NCBI GenBank assembly: GCA_034509425.1
Contig: JAVTVJ010000072.1
Span: 5,360,501-5,424,500, forward strand
Reading direction: 5' to 3'
From: Eopsaltria australis
Lineage: Eukaryota; Chordata; Aves; Passeriformes; Petroicidae
Length of the DNA: 64,000 nt
The translations under genes and the position numbers were made by a program. The notes under the pieces were generated by a model. That model was given only the letters and a program-made list of their open reading frames with translations. It did not search any database and was not told where the DNA came from. Shown piece by piece: positions 24,327-41,472 of the stretch. Position 1 is the first letter of the stretch; every line of letters starts with the position of its first letter.

Positions 24327-27300
24327 ACTAGTAGAGAACAGGAACAAGGAATTCTGCTATGATTCTTCTGCAGCATCTGCAAGATTGGCAAGACATACTC
24401 CGGAGAGTGGCTGTTGGAACATTTTAAAAGGCTGGGTGATCTGATTTGTTTTTATGGTCATCACTACTCTGTGACTAAGATGTTTTGCTTGTTTTGTAAA
24501 GCAAAGTTATTGACTTAAAACTCAAAAGTGTTATATTTGTTTATCTCTGAGACAGTAGTTAGAAAATGAGACTTCTTGCATTCACTCCTTGTGTTGGACA
24601 GACAATTTCTCTTCAAGATATGCCGTTGAAGAAATTGTAGTTCAATCATGTTTGATAGGAAAACTTGTTCTGGCAGAATCTTGGTTTCCTTTGCAGTTTA
24701 AATTCCAGGCAACTTTGAAAATGCCAAGCTGTCATTCCAATGCCAGTACTAACATCACCTCTTATTTTTTTTTACTAATATAAATATTAATAGAATTTTT
24801 CAATAGAACATTGTTTCCCATTAATGAATTTCAAAGGCTTTAAAAATGGTTAAAAATGCTGTTTCTTTCTGACATTCAAAGGATTTTAAGCACAGAATTT
24901 TGTACCCTTGATTGTTCAAAGGTTAACTTCATTGCTTATTTGCACAGTTTATTTCTATGCATTTCTTGAGTAACTCGTTGAATGCACAGAGCTGACTAAT
25001 ATCCATACTGGTGGTAGTTAAATCATTAAATCTAGAGTTGCCTAGTGAGATGGAGAAGTCTGGATTACCATGGATCACTACTGGATTCTGACTACCTCTT
25101 CAACAGGAAATTATTTACCCATTTTGAGTACACTGAATTTGAAACCAAGAGATAAACGAAAGATTTCTCTGCAATTGAGACTGAAAACAGAATTCTGAAA
25201 CCACTGGGTGTCACTGCTTGACTGCCTTTTGGTGTTATAAATATTTACAGAGGTTTGAGAGAACTAAAAATAATCTGCAACAGCTCTGAGTAGTTGCAGT
25301 ATTTTCACTGGGAAAATACTTAATTGCTGTTCAAGAAACAGCATTTGGTATTAGCATCACAAGTTCCAAGAAAACCTTTCTACTTTGCTTGCAAAATAAT
25401 ATCTTTGAAATATCTAATTTGTTTAGACTGGCTTATTTTTCTGGCAGCTTATAAAATATAAAATATTATTTTGTAGTAAGTCATCAAGAGAGTTTTTGAA
25501 TACAGTTACACTGAGGCAGGAGGAAAAAAAAAGGATGTTTATTTTAACTGAAATAATATGCCCTTTCTTAATGTTTTTATCCCTCTTCAGATTATCAGCT
25601 TACTAGGGCACAAATATTGTGAAGAAAAGATAGAAGTTCTGAACAAAACTAAATGAAAATGTAAAGGCCTTAAAGATATGTAGTATTGTTGTTTCCACTT
25701 ATGGACTCTGATTTTTAAGGTGTTATTTGAACACTTGCCGGAGAACGGGGGCTGATCCTTCAACCTGAAAGCAAAATCTGCAATTACAATGGTAGTTAAA
25801 CTGAACCAGTGTATAGTTTCACTATTTCAATAAGTTAACGGACTTACTGCACATAATATACATGACAGAAAAGGTATATTAAAAAAATAGTAAATTTAAA
25901 ATATTGTGCATCAATACATTATAACAGCACTGCTTCATGATCTTGGAGCATTTAAAGTCCCTGATGATGCCATAGGTATAATTAAGTGAAAAATCATTAA
26001 CACTCCCCCTGCCCCCCAATTTCTGATTGTCATATACCCTTTTAAGTTTTTTTTCTTAATTTCAGAATTTAAAATTTAATTGAAATGAAATTAATTTAAT
26101 AACCTTGAAATCCTGCTCAAAAGAAAGGACTTCCTTCTCATATTGGTAGTCTTTCTAAAATTCCAGTTAATACACAAGCAACAGCCTGTGTCTCCTCACT
26201 TAAGGTTTGGAGCTAATTTTTATATATATATTGCTAATATTGTAACCAGATCCAGTCCCTTCCTTGAAGGGCTGCATCAGTGGCAAAGAAGCCCATTCAG
26301 TTTCTGGAACACCACAGTGTAGCACTGTTGCTCATTTTTAAAACTGGGCAATGAGTTTTCTGCCCTTTTTTTTGTCCTGTTTTGTATTGCATGATGTCCT
26401 GATTCACAGCTTAAGACAGCACATTACTCCATACTCTAACAGCAGAACCAATTGCTCCAGAAAAGTCAGCTGTGAGGTCTCTAAGCCCCTTTCATTTAAT
26501 TCCATTTTCCTCCAGTACACCTATTTCAGTATTCAGCACTGCTGCTTTGCTGAGAAAGTTGCAGCCCCTCTCTAACCCACAAAGCCCCAAGAACCTCCAT
26601 AGCTGAGTGCTCATGTCAAAACCCCCATAAAGCTAAGGGAATATTTCTGTACATCTCAGAGAGGGGGCCAATCTGTTTTCCAGAAGACTTCTCTACCAGC
26701 TCATTCACTGACTCTCAAACAGAAGACGAAGCTCTACTTGGATAGGAAGTTATTGACAGGGAGCAGCTGTTGTGCCCCTTCTGTTAGATTCTGCCCCAAA
26801 CAGGCAAACCCATGGATATTTACACCTGAATGACTGGAAAGGAAGTTGCAGGAAAATCAGCATAAAATATAACCCCCTTGGAGGTTTCCTCCTAAAATTT
26901 GTCTTAGGACATAAGACTCGTGGAATATAAATTTCTTTTATACATTTAACTTGGAACCGAGATACAACCAAGCTCAACTCTACAGAACCTAACCTAAATT
27001 TTCTCCAAAGAATGCCTGTATCTGGGAATTTGATAAAAATCAAGAGTTCAGCTGAATCTGGGCTGGTGTTGCTGTGGTGTGTACCTTGCAGTGGAAGAGA
27101 GAAATTATTTGAACAAGAAGCAACACAGATTGGTAAAATGTAGTGGTTGTATGAACAAAAAACATGGAGTAAGCCTCTGAACTCCAGCACATAAACTAGA
27201 GAACAAATAAAGGGATGAGGTTAGCAGAAAGCACATGATCAATTAATTTTTTAGAAAATCACAAAATCTGCTGACATGACAGATATAGCTCTAAAATAAG

Positions 27301-29627
27301 CAAAAGGGAAAGTGCCAAGATTTGTATGGTGGAGTAAGAGAGACCCCCCAGGAAAGGAAATTGCTCACAAAAACTAGAGGCTGAGTATGTATTCAGCAGG
27401 AAAAAATTTAAATGTATTGGGGACTAAAAATCCTAATCATTCAATTAGGCTTCTCTACATTAATCCTTGCAAATACAATAAATATGGACAAGGTTATATC
27501 ACGAATAAATTAGAAGAATATCTCTTAAGACCAACAGATCCAGCATCATAAAGGTGTAGGTACAGTGCAAACATACTTGAAACTACTCTTGCAAGTGTTA
27601 GAGCACGAATAAATACAGTAAACACAAGTAAAGAGAGGATACATTCTTTGAATATGTAATGGATGATTGCTTCACTTTTGTTCTAAAAATCTGTATTTCA
27701 AAATATCTTCAGTATACAGCCTTTAATGGATATTTCCTTCAAAGGGCTTATCAAAGGGAAACCATCATTCTATTTTCACAGGAAGCTTAAAATTTTCAGC
27801 AATTTTTCTTTGGAAATACAAAGAATTCAACTCCAGAACACAGAGCTATCTTGAAAAACATTTACTAAAAACCAATTCACCTTAAATACTTCTAGTTCAG
27901 GTTTTTTTTGACATTAACATGTATTTTAGGAACGCTATTGAAAACAAAAGATAGCACAAAGAGGCTGAGGACACTGCATGAAGCAAAACAGAAGTTATAG
28001 CAAAAACAATCTTGGTGGAAAAAATGCCTGCCAAAGGATTCACTACAATCTCAGTAATATTTAATTTAAGATTAATGATTATAACTTGTATGTTTATTGA
28101 GTTGCACTACATATGGTTTTGCTTCTCTATATTGTTAAGTTCATAAAAAGAACCCCTTGAGCTACCTCCTTTTAGACTTTGCTTTTTTCACTCCCTAAGT
28201 TTTCCCTCATGCATCTGGTATTTGACCACTTGAATTTGTTAGTATGGATCAATTTACTAACTCATACAATATTTTCATGTATGTTTGATTCTTTTTTTTC
28301 TTTAAATCCTTTATTGAACTGTGGACTCCAAAACCAGATACAAGGTTTCTGCCATGGACACAGTGAAATCTTTTATACTTGCTAGTGTAATCTTTTCCTC
28401 TCTTGTTCTGTGCTCCTGTGATCTTTCAAGGAATACATTCACTTCTTTTCCCTATTACGACATTCACTCTCAATGAATACTTAAAAGCTTGGATGTATCA
28501 GATTTGAAAAGTCCCCAGGCATTTCAATGTTGACAAAATTGCTTTTGTCAGAGGAAAAATATTTTGGAATAACCCCATAAAATACTTGACTAGCTTGTAA
28601 AGTAATTTAAAAAAAAAAGAGTGAACCCTGGTTAAAATACAAATAATTGCCTATGTTAAAATTTATGTGATTGCTTGTGATATTCAAACAGCATGACACA
28701 CCTTATAAAAAAACCTATTTCAGAACTACAGGTTCACAAAGTAAGAACAATTCAAAGACAGAGCCGTTTGACTTTGTTTTTTCCTTTTAATGAATGAATA
28801 AAGGCAAAAAAGAAAGTTAAAGGCTGGCCAATTCAAAATAGGAATGAAACACACATAAATAGCAAGAAAGTATAGCTATTGGAGTAAAATGCTGAAAGAA
28901 CTGAAGAATAGAAGATGTGCTGCACCCCAACACAAAGCACACTGCTCTCCAGTCCATCCTTCCTGATTCTTCAATGAGAACATTACCTCACTCTAGGTAA
29001 AGATGACTCAACATCAGTGGGAATATAATGAAGTGGGAATTACTGCTAGCAACAGCTATTTTTCTGACTGTGCTTTGAAAAAGAATGTATTTTGTAAAGC
29101 TTATTCAGAATTAGTACCATTCTTTCAAAAAACTCTTTCATTTATTTCATATTTTGAAACAGATTAGAAATATATCCCTCTCTTCTTAATTTTTTAAGCC
29201 TGTTAAGACCCTCTCTTGTCTATCTAACTTCCCCTACTTGAAACAGGGGAAAACAATCAAAGCCCTCCAATTTGTAGGGGCTAATATAAGCACAGCTGTG
29301 GTGGTGCCTGAAATCAGAAGAGCTGTCATTGAAACACAGGATTTGGTGTTTTGTCTCAGCACCCTTTCATTTTCCTTACTGAGTTGGAGACTCTTTCAAG
29401 CAGGCATGTTCTTACTCTATTATTAAATTCAGAAAGATCAGACAGTGATACTACATTTGGTACAGCAACATATATAAAATGTTGGTGCTGCAGTATATGT
29501 CACTTTAGATAATCTGTCCCTTCAGCTTGGGTCTGCTTTTAAAAGCACCTAAACCAATACCATCTTACCTCATGCACCTTTTTACCCTACAAAAATGTTT
29601 TTATTATACATATAAAATTACAAATGT

Positions 29628-29644
29628 TTCTTCTTCTTCTTCTC
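29628..29644. repeat. (TTC)n microsatellite
   Basis: Five TTC units are followed by TC. It is short and of no evident function. Confidence 0.85.
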
Positions 29645-32600
29645 TCCAATTCTATCTGGTTCCAAAAAATAAAACAGAATGGTTTTTTACTTTTCCATAG
29701 ACTCCTGCAATTTCAAAGTTTGCTTTATATTAAATAAAACTTCACCTAGACCTTCCCAAATGCACATTGTCTTTGGAATTTATGCTAAGTGATGTTTATG
29801 GAAAAGTTACAGCTCTTTCCCAGTTTTGCACCAAAATAACAGAGTAGGTTCAGTGTGTTTTGGACCATGCTTTGGTATTATGCCAGCAATTTGAAGAGTG
29901 GTAGGTCTTATGTGGTACGACAGCAGGTATGAAGTTAGATATGGTTAGATGAAGATGATGGCTCTCAGATTGTAGGCCAAAATTTTATTTATTTATTTTT
30001 AATAGCATGCACATATGCAGTGGCAATTCTTCCTTCAGGCAGCATACATGTACACACAACACCCATTTCTAAGGCTTCTTCTGTAATAACTACATCTCTG
30101 GCCGTGGAGGAGGCAGCCAGCTATAGCCACACAGGGCGCACATAGGAGGAGGTGTTCACTCTCCCTCTTGCTGTTTTTAGTCATATCACTACCATTCTGT
30201 GTCCTTGGTTACAGGCTTTGCCACACAGGTTCACACCCTGTCCCATCCTGCTGATGGAAGCTGAGGTGCTCAGAAAAGCACATTTTCCTTGAAAATCAAT
30301 TCTGAAGTCAGCACGTGACCCCACATTTAAAAGGGGGGAACAAACTGGCTTTGAAAATGCACGCTCAGCTAATCATAGTGGAGGTAAGTGAAATCAATTG
30401 AATTGTTTGGGGAAGAAAGATTTATGAGAGGAATTTCAGCTGCAGCCTTAATTGGATAAGGGAAATAATTATGGAATGCCAGTGCCAACAGAGCAAATAT
30501 GATTGTTTACAAAGTAGCAAATGTGAACAGTAGGTGCCTTCCTTCTTATAACATGAAAAGCACCATCCCTGAATTTAAAATTGTCTGGTTTGTCAACTCA
30601 GATTCCTAAATCTTTATTAACCCACTTTCCCTTTTAAGTTTCATTTCTGTAAGGCATTTAAATACATGCCTACTTTTAAGCATAGAAGGGCTGCTGGTGA
30701 AGGCAATCTGAGTTCCAAATTAGCCATATATATTTTAGTACTCTGCCTAAAAGGAGCTTTGAATAACAAGATCAAAGAATTGGGTATTTTATTCCCTTTA
30801 CATTGATTAACCTGAGATGACTGTATGTCTCAAAGCTGCAGCAGTGACCGGTCCATTTGTCACACCAACTACTGACTATCTTGTGTTCTTTAGGGATGGC
30901 AGCTTGCAATAATATGACATCAGGATGATTGATTTATTTTATCATTTCTCTGATTTGTGGAGGCCTCAGTCTCTTACATTCAGGACCAGCATTTGATAAA
31001 GCCTCTATTCTAGTGGTTTCTAGTATTTATAGTGCAATATATCCAGAAGGGTTACAGTTGCCATCATGTTACCTAATGTGTTTTTCCTTTTGACTTTGAA
31101 ATATATCATCCTGCTTGATACAGATGGAAAGGCCTGCCTTGGTGAAGTCTACTGTATGATGCCATATCTAATGGCATGTTGCTAATTAATTATAAAACTC
31201 ACTAAGGTCCTTCAGTCTTTTCCTTGGGACAGCTATTTCTGCAGATAAGGGATAAGGATGAGTGAACTTTCTCCCACTAGCTCTCTACCATCCTTTTGCC
31301 TATATGTAGCCATGGCATCTTTGCAACAAGAAGGTTAGTTCTTGTTTTTTCCATCTTTGAGCCTTGCCCTTTTATTGAGGCTGCAACCAAGTGAAGTAGT
31401 TTTGCATTGGTTTTGTGTAGACAGCTTTCACCTGGAAATTGAAACCAACAACTCTTCATATATAACAGAGGACACTACAAGGGGCTTGTTAGCTTGTTAC
31501 CAATCTTTCAAAAGATTGGTAGTCAACACATTTTTTAACTACCTGCATACCAAGCAGTTTTAAGATAACCTGCCCTTTCTTACATTCTATTTCAGCCCAG
31601 GGTAGTAGATAATCTTTTGACCAGTTGAAGTAGCACTGCAAAAAACAGCATTCTTCCTATGTCTGTGGACAGGAGGGACTCACAGACCCCAAGGAGAAGT
31701 CTCTAAATGCTTTTCAAAAATCTCTTGTGAATGGCATGTGCAGCTCTGTAAAAGCATCAGCCTGTGCCTGCGGTCCAGTCTGTACTGTCTCATTAACATT
31801 GCCATGGTTACTTTCACAGTGGATACAAATTTTCAATGGTGGTTGCTTTTAAATTTACTATATAGAAATTACATGAGATTAAGGGATATGAAATACAGTA
31901 AAACCTGCTTGGTTTTCTCATTCAGTAAAGAAACAAACTTGCAAAACTTGGGAGCTTCTGTGTCCTGGATGTCGCAGAGAGATTAAGAATGGCACCACTG
32001 AATCTACAACTATGTGGAGTCACTCTACTCCTGCCAAAAATCCTGTGGTTTCTGGGTGCAGCTTTGGTGATCTGCACTGCAGTCTCATGTGCTGGTACAA
32101 GGGACTTGAACTTAACCTTCCCTGAAAATTATTTTTTAGTTGTTAATGGGGTCTATTTGCAGTTTGCAACTGTTGGACGGAAATTTAGCTTTTGACCTTC
32201 ATGGAGAAGGTGGAGGAGGAAGGTGGCTGTAATTAACATAGCAACAGCAGAGTGCACAGCCAGCAAGAGCAATCGATAGCATACTTTTCTTTATGTTCTG
32301 TTACAAATATGACCTATGTACCTTTTCCCCAAGAGATATCAAACAGGTTAAGGGCAATATTGGATTACTATATACTGCACTTCTGAATACTGAAAAGTAC
32401 CAGATAACTTTTATGGGCTTCTGCCTACCATACTCACACATTTGCAAAAGTCAGGTTTCCATCCTTTAGAGTCTGTAATACAGTTATCTAATATTTTGTT
32501 TATTTCATTAATCTAGATTTCTTTTTTCATAGGTTTTGTTTAAGGATTTTTTTCTCCTCTTATGCATAATTGTCCTGAGTTCCAAATAAATTTTGTCTAC

Positions 32601-33189
32601 TCATAGCAATAAATATATAAGGATCAGTCCTTATGTTTTATTTTAATGAGCATTCAGATGATACTCCCTCTGTCTACTGCAGAAAGCAGAGCCCCTCTAG
32701 ACTTTGCTTCTGAAAAGTAGTGGTTTGAATTTGAATCCTATATACTACCTGCTGTGCTTAGTGCATCTGCAAAGTTAATGACTGCTATTTTTGCCCAATT
32801 GCTTTCTGCTTGTGTACTATGTGGGAAGAGTTGCAAAATGATTTTAAATATTTAAAGGAGTGTAAGACAGCATATTATTTAATAAAATTGCTATGCCTAC
32901 TAGAATATCTGCATTTTCATTGCATCTGAATTCTTGTTGCACCTTGTTCTTAAATAAAACAAGCTATTAACAGACAAAGTTTTAATTGCAAATAAAGATT
33001 AGTAAGTTTTGGGCAACCCTTTCCTCTACTAAGGTTACAGTAAATGCCCTAGATAGAAAGAGTTCTGAGTAGTGTAGAGGACAGTAGGGAAAGGGTATGT
33101 TACAATGAGGAGAATACATTAAAAATAATGTACGAGAAAGAAGGAAATGAGAGGGAATAGGAAACGAGATGTATAAGTTGTAGAGTAGT

Positions 33190-35243
33190 TGTCATAGACT
33201 CATAGAATGATTTGGGTTGGAAGGGACCTTACATTTGATCTTCTTCCAGCCCTCCAGGGTAGGGACACCTTCCACTAGACCAGGGCCTCATCCAACCTGG
33301 CCTTGAACACTCCGAGAGATGGTGCATCCACAGCTTCCCTGGACAGCCTGTTCCACAGTCTCATAACTCTCACAGTAAAGAATGTCTTTCTAACACCTAA
33401 TCTGAACTCATCCTCTTCCAGTTAAAAGCCATTCTTCCTTGTCCTATCACTACAGGCCCTTGCAGTGCTCTCCAGCTCTCATGTAGCCCCCCTTTAGTTG
33501 CTGGAAGGCTGCAGTAAGGACGCCCCAGAGTCTGCCCTTCTCCAGGCTGAACAGTCCCAATTCTTTCAGCCTGTCTTTATTGGAAGTTAATGAAGCCACT
33601 TTTGGTTGTCACAAGTCTCCTTATTTTCCATACCCCTCAGAGTAGTTTTCAGTAGCATCTGCTTCATGACCCAGATGGGCACTGAGATTTCCTGTAGTTT
33701 CCTGGTTCTTTCTTTTATTTCCCTTTTTAAAAAATGGGGGTTGTGTTTCCCCTTTTCCAATCATTGGTAACTTCACCAGATTGCCATGACTTCTCAAATG
33801 TAATGGACACTGGCTTAGCTACTTCATCCACCATTTCTCTCAGAACTCATGGATGCATCTCATCAGGTCTCATGGACTTGTGCACCTTCAGGTTCCCTAA
33901 ATAGAATTGGAACTGATCCTTTTCTATGGCAGGCAGTTCTTTATTCTCCCAGTCCCTGCCTTTGCCTTCTGCATCTTCAATGATGTGGCTGGAACACTTC
34001 CCAGAGAAAACCAATAAAAATGTCATTTAGTACCTCAGCCTTCTCTATATTCTGGGTTACCAGGTCTCCTGTTCCCTTCCAGAGAGGACTCACATTTTCC
34101 CTAGCCTTCCTTTTATCACCAATGTACCTATAGAATCTGCTCTTGTTGCCCTTGACATGCCTGGCTGTATTCAATTCTATCTGGGCTTTAGCTTTCCAAA
34201 CCTCATCACTGACTTCTTGGACAATTTATTTGTATTCCTACCTGCCCTTGCTTCTGCTGTAGGATCCTTTCTCGTGTTTGAGTTTGTCCAGGACCTCCAT
34301 GTTCATTCACACAGGTCTTCTGGCATTTTTGCCTGACTTCATCTTTGTTGTCATTGCTTCTGAGATTGGAGATGATCTTTGAATATTAACCTGTTTTCTT
34401 GGGCCTGTCTTTCCTCCGTAGGAATGGAGGCTCTATTCCATGGTAGTCTACCAGGCAGATCTCTGAAGAGTCTGCTCTTCTGAAGCCCAGAGTAGGGAGC
34501 CTGAAGAGTGCCATCCTTGCTGCTCTTAGAATCTTGAAGTCCATCATGTCACAGCCACAGCAGTTCAGGCTGAACTTGAGCTTCACATTTGTCACCAGAC
34601 CCTCCCTGTTGGTGAGAACAAGGCTCAGCACAGCACCTCTTCTCATTGGCTCCTCTCACTTGCAGAAGAAAGTTAACACCAGGGAATTACAGGAACCTCC
34701 TAGATTGTTCTTCCAACAGATTTTGGAGTGGTCCCCCATGAGGATCAGGACTTGTGAATGTGAAGCTGCTCCTATCTGTCTATATCTGTCATCTGCTCAG
34801 TTCTCCTGTTTGGGTGATCTATAGCAGAGCGCCAGTACAAAGGCACCTGTCCCTGACCCCTAAATTCTCAGTCAGCTCCTCTTCCATCCCTATGCACTCC
34901 AGCTGGTCATTGACATCCTCTCTTTGTCTGCCCAGCCTGTCCTTCCTAAAGCACCTGCATCCTTCCATTCCAACACTTCAGTCATAGGAGCCCTCCCACC
35001 CCACCTTCCCAATGTCAATGAGATGTGTGCACATCTCTAAACTCCTCTTATTTATTCCCCATGCTGCCTGTGTTTGCATAGAGGCATTTGAGTTGGGCTC
35101 CCCACGAGGCTGACCTAGTAGGTGAAATCCCTTTGAGTTGCTCCTCAGGTGCTCTCCCCCTGACATGTGATCCCTCTCCATGCTCTGGGCATCTTTTTCT
35201 GACAATGACATCAAACTAGCAAGAGTGGGATGGAATGAGGTTC
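33190..35243 (-). repeat. CR1 LINE with internal deletion
   Basis: The plus strand starts with TCATAGACTCATAGAATGAT and GGGTTGGAAGGGACCTTACA, the reverse complement of an avian CR1 3' terminus. It runs through a well-kept 3' region to about 33583. It then jumps to the early reverse transcriptase, the linker and the endonuclease of ORF2, read on the minus strand to about 35243. Most CR1 copies lose their 5' end only. This one retains upstream ORF2 sequence while lacking roughly the last two-thirds of the RT region, so it carries an internal deletion or is a fusion of two copies. It has many stops and cannot move on its own. Confidence 0.88.
33590..35243 (-). pseudogene. CR1 ORF2 remnant: endonuclease end, linker and start of RT
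   Basis: Minus-strand frames show the CR1 ORF2 order. Near 35000-35100 there is NSNASMQTQAAWGINKRSLE, matching the N-terminal endonuclease pattern with ARSMGNKQEELE. Near 34400-34640 come RRGAVLSLVLTNREGLVTNV and LPTLGFRRADSSE. Near 33980-34170 come [20 protein letters not shown] and [16 protein letters not shown], the linker just before RT. Near 33730 a frame resembling KRGNTTP-FKKG begins the RT domain, and homology stops soon after, near 33595. In the intact element this protein nicks target DNA and copies the RNA. Here the frame is broken by stops and shifts and the RT catalytic motif is absent. It is a dead relic. Confidence 0.85.
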
Positions 35244-35629
35244 CCCTCCTCAGCAACTTTAGTTTAAAGCCCTCTTTCTTTATGTACAGAAAGGATTACT
35301 TTGCTTTGGAGAGAAGACTGAGATCAGAAAGCAAAATAAAACTGTAAAATCAAAGAGAAAGATGCTGAGTCAATGGGTGAGTATGAAAATACTAGGCAGT
35401 GAAACAGAAGACAGATGATATAAAAAGGAAACCAGCAAATACCTAATAACGGAGAGTGAAAAGCAAAGGTGGAAGGAAAATAACAAACCCAGAGAAAGAA
35501 ATTGTCAAGCAGGAGGGAGTAGATCTGAGGGAGAAAGAGTCTCTTCATTCCTAGGAAAAAGGACAACTTTTGCCATGCCCTGCTGGTGGTAGCAGTGAGG
35601 TATCTTTCCTGCTGATAGGAAAGAGAAGT
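35244..35629. other. Noncoding stretch between CR1 and LTR remnant
   Basis: No recognisable feature is seen. The open minus-strand frames here have no domain. Confidence 0.5.
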
Positions 35630-35713
35630 TGTTCTGGTTTAGGCTGGTTGGGCTGCTGGTGGGGAAGTGAGAGTGACTGTGTGGTAGTTTCCAGATGGGG
35701 TTAAACCATGACA
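35630..35713 (+). mobile_element. Deletion derivative of an ERVL-type LTR
   Basis: TGTTCTGGTTTAGGCTGG matches the start of the LTR at 53493 (TGTGCTAGTTTGGGCTGG). It is followed almost directly by a block ending GGGGTTAAACCATGACA, which matches that LTR's 3' end (GCGGTTAAAGCACGACA). The middle of about 480 bp is missing. The flanks GAAGT and TAAAT agree at three of five positions, so a decayed 5-bp target duplication is possible but unproven. Confidence 0.5.
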
Positions 35714-39726
<4,013 letters not shown>

Positions 39727-41319
39727 TACCAGTGGTACAGATATTGAAAACAATTTCTTGGTATCATTGCCATTTTAACATCAGGGTGAATATTTTAGAA
39801 GTGAACTTATAACCTCAGTCAAGTTTCAGAAACATTTGGATCTATCATTTATTCAAGGGTTGGTTTTTCTTTAAGTGGCTAATTAAGGAAGATGGATGAT
39901 TGCAAATGGCTGTTCTTTCCTTGTGTGTACCTAAATCTAGATTTTCTTACTGTGAAGACCCTAGTCCTTTGTGAAAACTTTCCCCTTGTGAGGATAGTTA
40001 TGATACCACAAACAAAAAATTACATTTATAGGAGGTTCAGGTATGATGCAAAAGAAAATTCCTTTTGGTACACAAATATTAGAAAGAGCAGAACCATACA
40101 AAACAGGAGGCAGGCTAATGCAATGAGGCTATTGCACTGAACAGAGAGTTTGCTATCATTACTGATGAGAGTAAATGAAAATGGCAAGCAGTTTCTGCTT
40201 AAGTTGTAAAAGAAGTGGTTAGCACCTTTCACAGGAAGAATAAATAGCTGAAATTATTGTAGTTTGTTTTTAGGACAAAAAAAAAGCTCTATTTGATGTA
40301 GAAAATAAATAAGCAACCACCTTTTCACCCTTTTTGATAATTCAAAAGACTCAATCCTCTAATTTCAGATTGCATAATTCAAGAGTAATACTAACCAGAG
40401 GAACAGAGTAAAACATATATATGCATAATTCTATATTATATTATGTGAAGCATTTTAAAAGATGGGATTTTATTTTAAAGTATGGTACTTAAAACTATGG
40501 TACATACATAATTTTAATACCCTCTCTCTCACATACACATTTTTATGCACATATGCATACATATATAAGTTGTAATTGATGAGAGTTAGGTTTGTAATAT
40601 GAGCACACAGCTTTTCTGCTGCGTGACTTTTTTCTATGACAATTCCTAGGTTATAATCTCTGAAGTTATTTTGTGTGAAGCAGCTAAGATGACGAGAGGT
40701 TCAAAACAAGGAAACAAAAAAGCATACTTTCAATCTGTACTTAACAGTGTGGATGGGTTCCAAGGATTTCTTACATCACATGCCTTTCTGCAGTAAAGGG
40801 AGCAAATGTGGGATTATGCTATGTCTCGTAACAGTTCTTTACTGATATTTCAGCCCCTGTGTGTGCAGCAAAATCCTTACCTGCCAACCTCTGTCTTAAT
40901 CAATTTGCTTATAGGCAATTGCTGAAGATTTAGCTCTGTATTTTGGACTTTCATAAGTGATGGGTAATAATGGGTGTATTGTTTTAAAATACCTGGATTA
41001 ATATTAATCTAAAAGGAGAGAAATTCAAGGAGAAATTGTCCAGCATACTCTTAAAACACTTTCTGAAAGAACATTTAACTCTAAAATGGTAGTACTTAGA
41101 AGTATAATCACTTTTAAAAACCTTTGATTGTTTTAATTTATAAAGCAGCTGTTTCACATGCTTTCCCAGTGAAATGAACTCATTAGGGTAGCTGGGATTC
41201 AAGGACACTTGGATCACTGTCCTATTGCTAGTTCTATGTTCACCAGGCTGACTCCAGGAGTGCCACAGGTCACTTCTACCACATAAAACTCCATGTTCAC
41301 TATCTCCCTGATCCACCAG

Positions 41320-41472
41320 GTACATGGAGGATCTGCCTGTTGGATCTGTTGGAGTGCTCTACAACACTGCCATCCTGTCCAGTGTCCCAATACAAGGAGC
41401 ACTGAGCTGCCAGAATGGACACTGTCATGTTGCTGGGACCTTGAAACCATTTGCAAAACAAGTTGGATTAAG
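41320..41472 (+). CDS. Candidate orphan exon (unidentified)
   Basis: A 153-nt segment is open in one frame and bounded by splice-like sites. Upstream is a pyrimidine-rich run ending CTGATCCACCAG; downstream is AAG followed by GTAAGA, close to the vertebrate donor consensus. The frame would enter after two bases of a codon and leave after two, so the exon would be symmetric. The peptide, starting YMEDLPVGSVGVLYNTAILS and ending near KPFAKQVGL, has a balanced composition. I cannot assign it to a family. A second plus frame and two minus-strand frames are also open here, so this could be a GC-richer chance segment or an old retroposed piece. Confidence 0.2.

Larger units (their letters stand above)
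24041..33189. other. Long noncoding stretch without recognised repeats
   Basis: About 9 kb has no CR1 or LTR that I recognise. It contains a 22-nt palindrome at 24305, a small TTC microsatellite at 29628, TTTA-rich runs near 29985, and an open minus-strand frame of 146 codons at 26750-27190 with no recognised domain. The plus-strand frame at 31989-32195 starts with a hydrophobic, signal-like segment but has no other support. Confidence 0.5.

Noticed and set aside
34534..34987. Plus-strand open frames of 77-96 codons
   Set aside because: They are antisense shadows of the CR1 ORF2 remnant, which is read on the minus strand.
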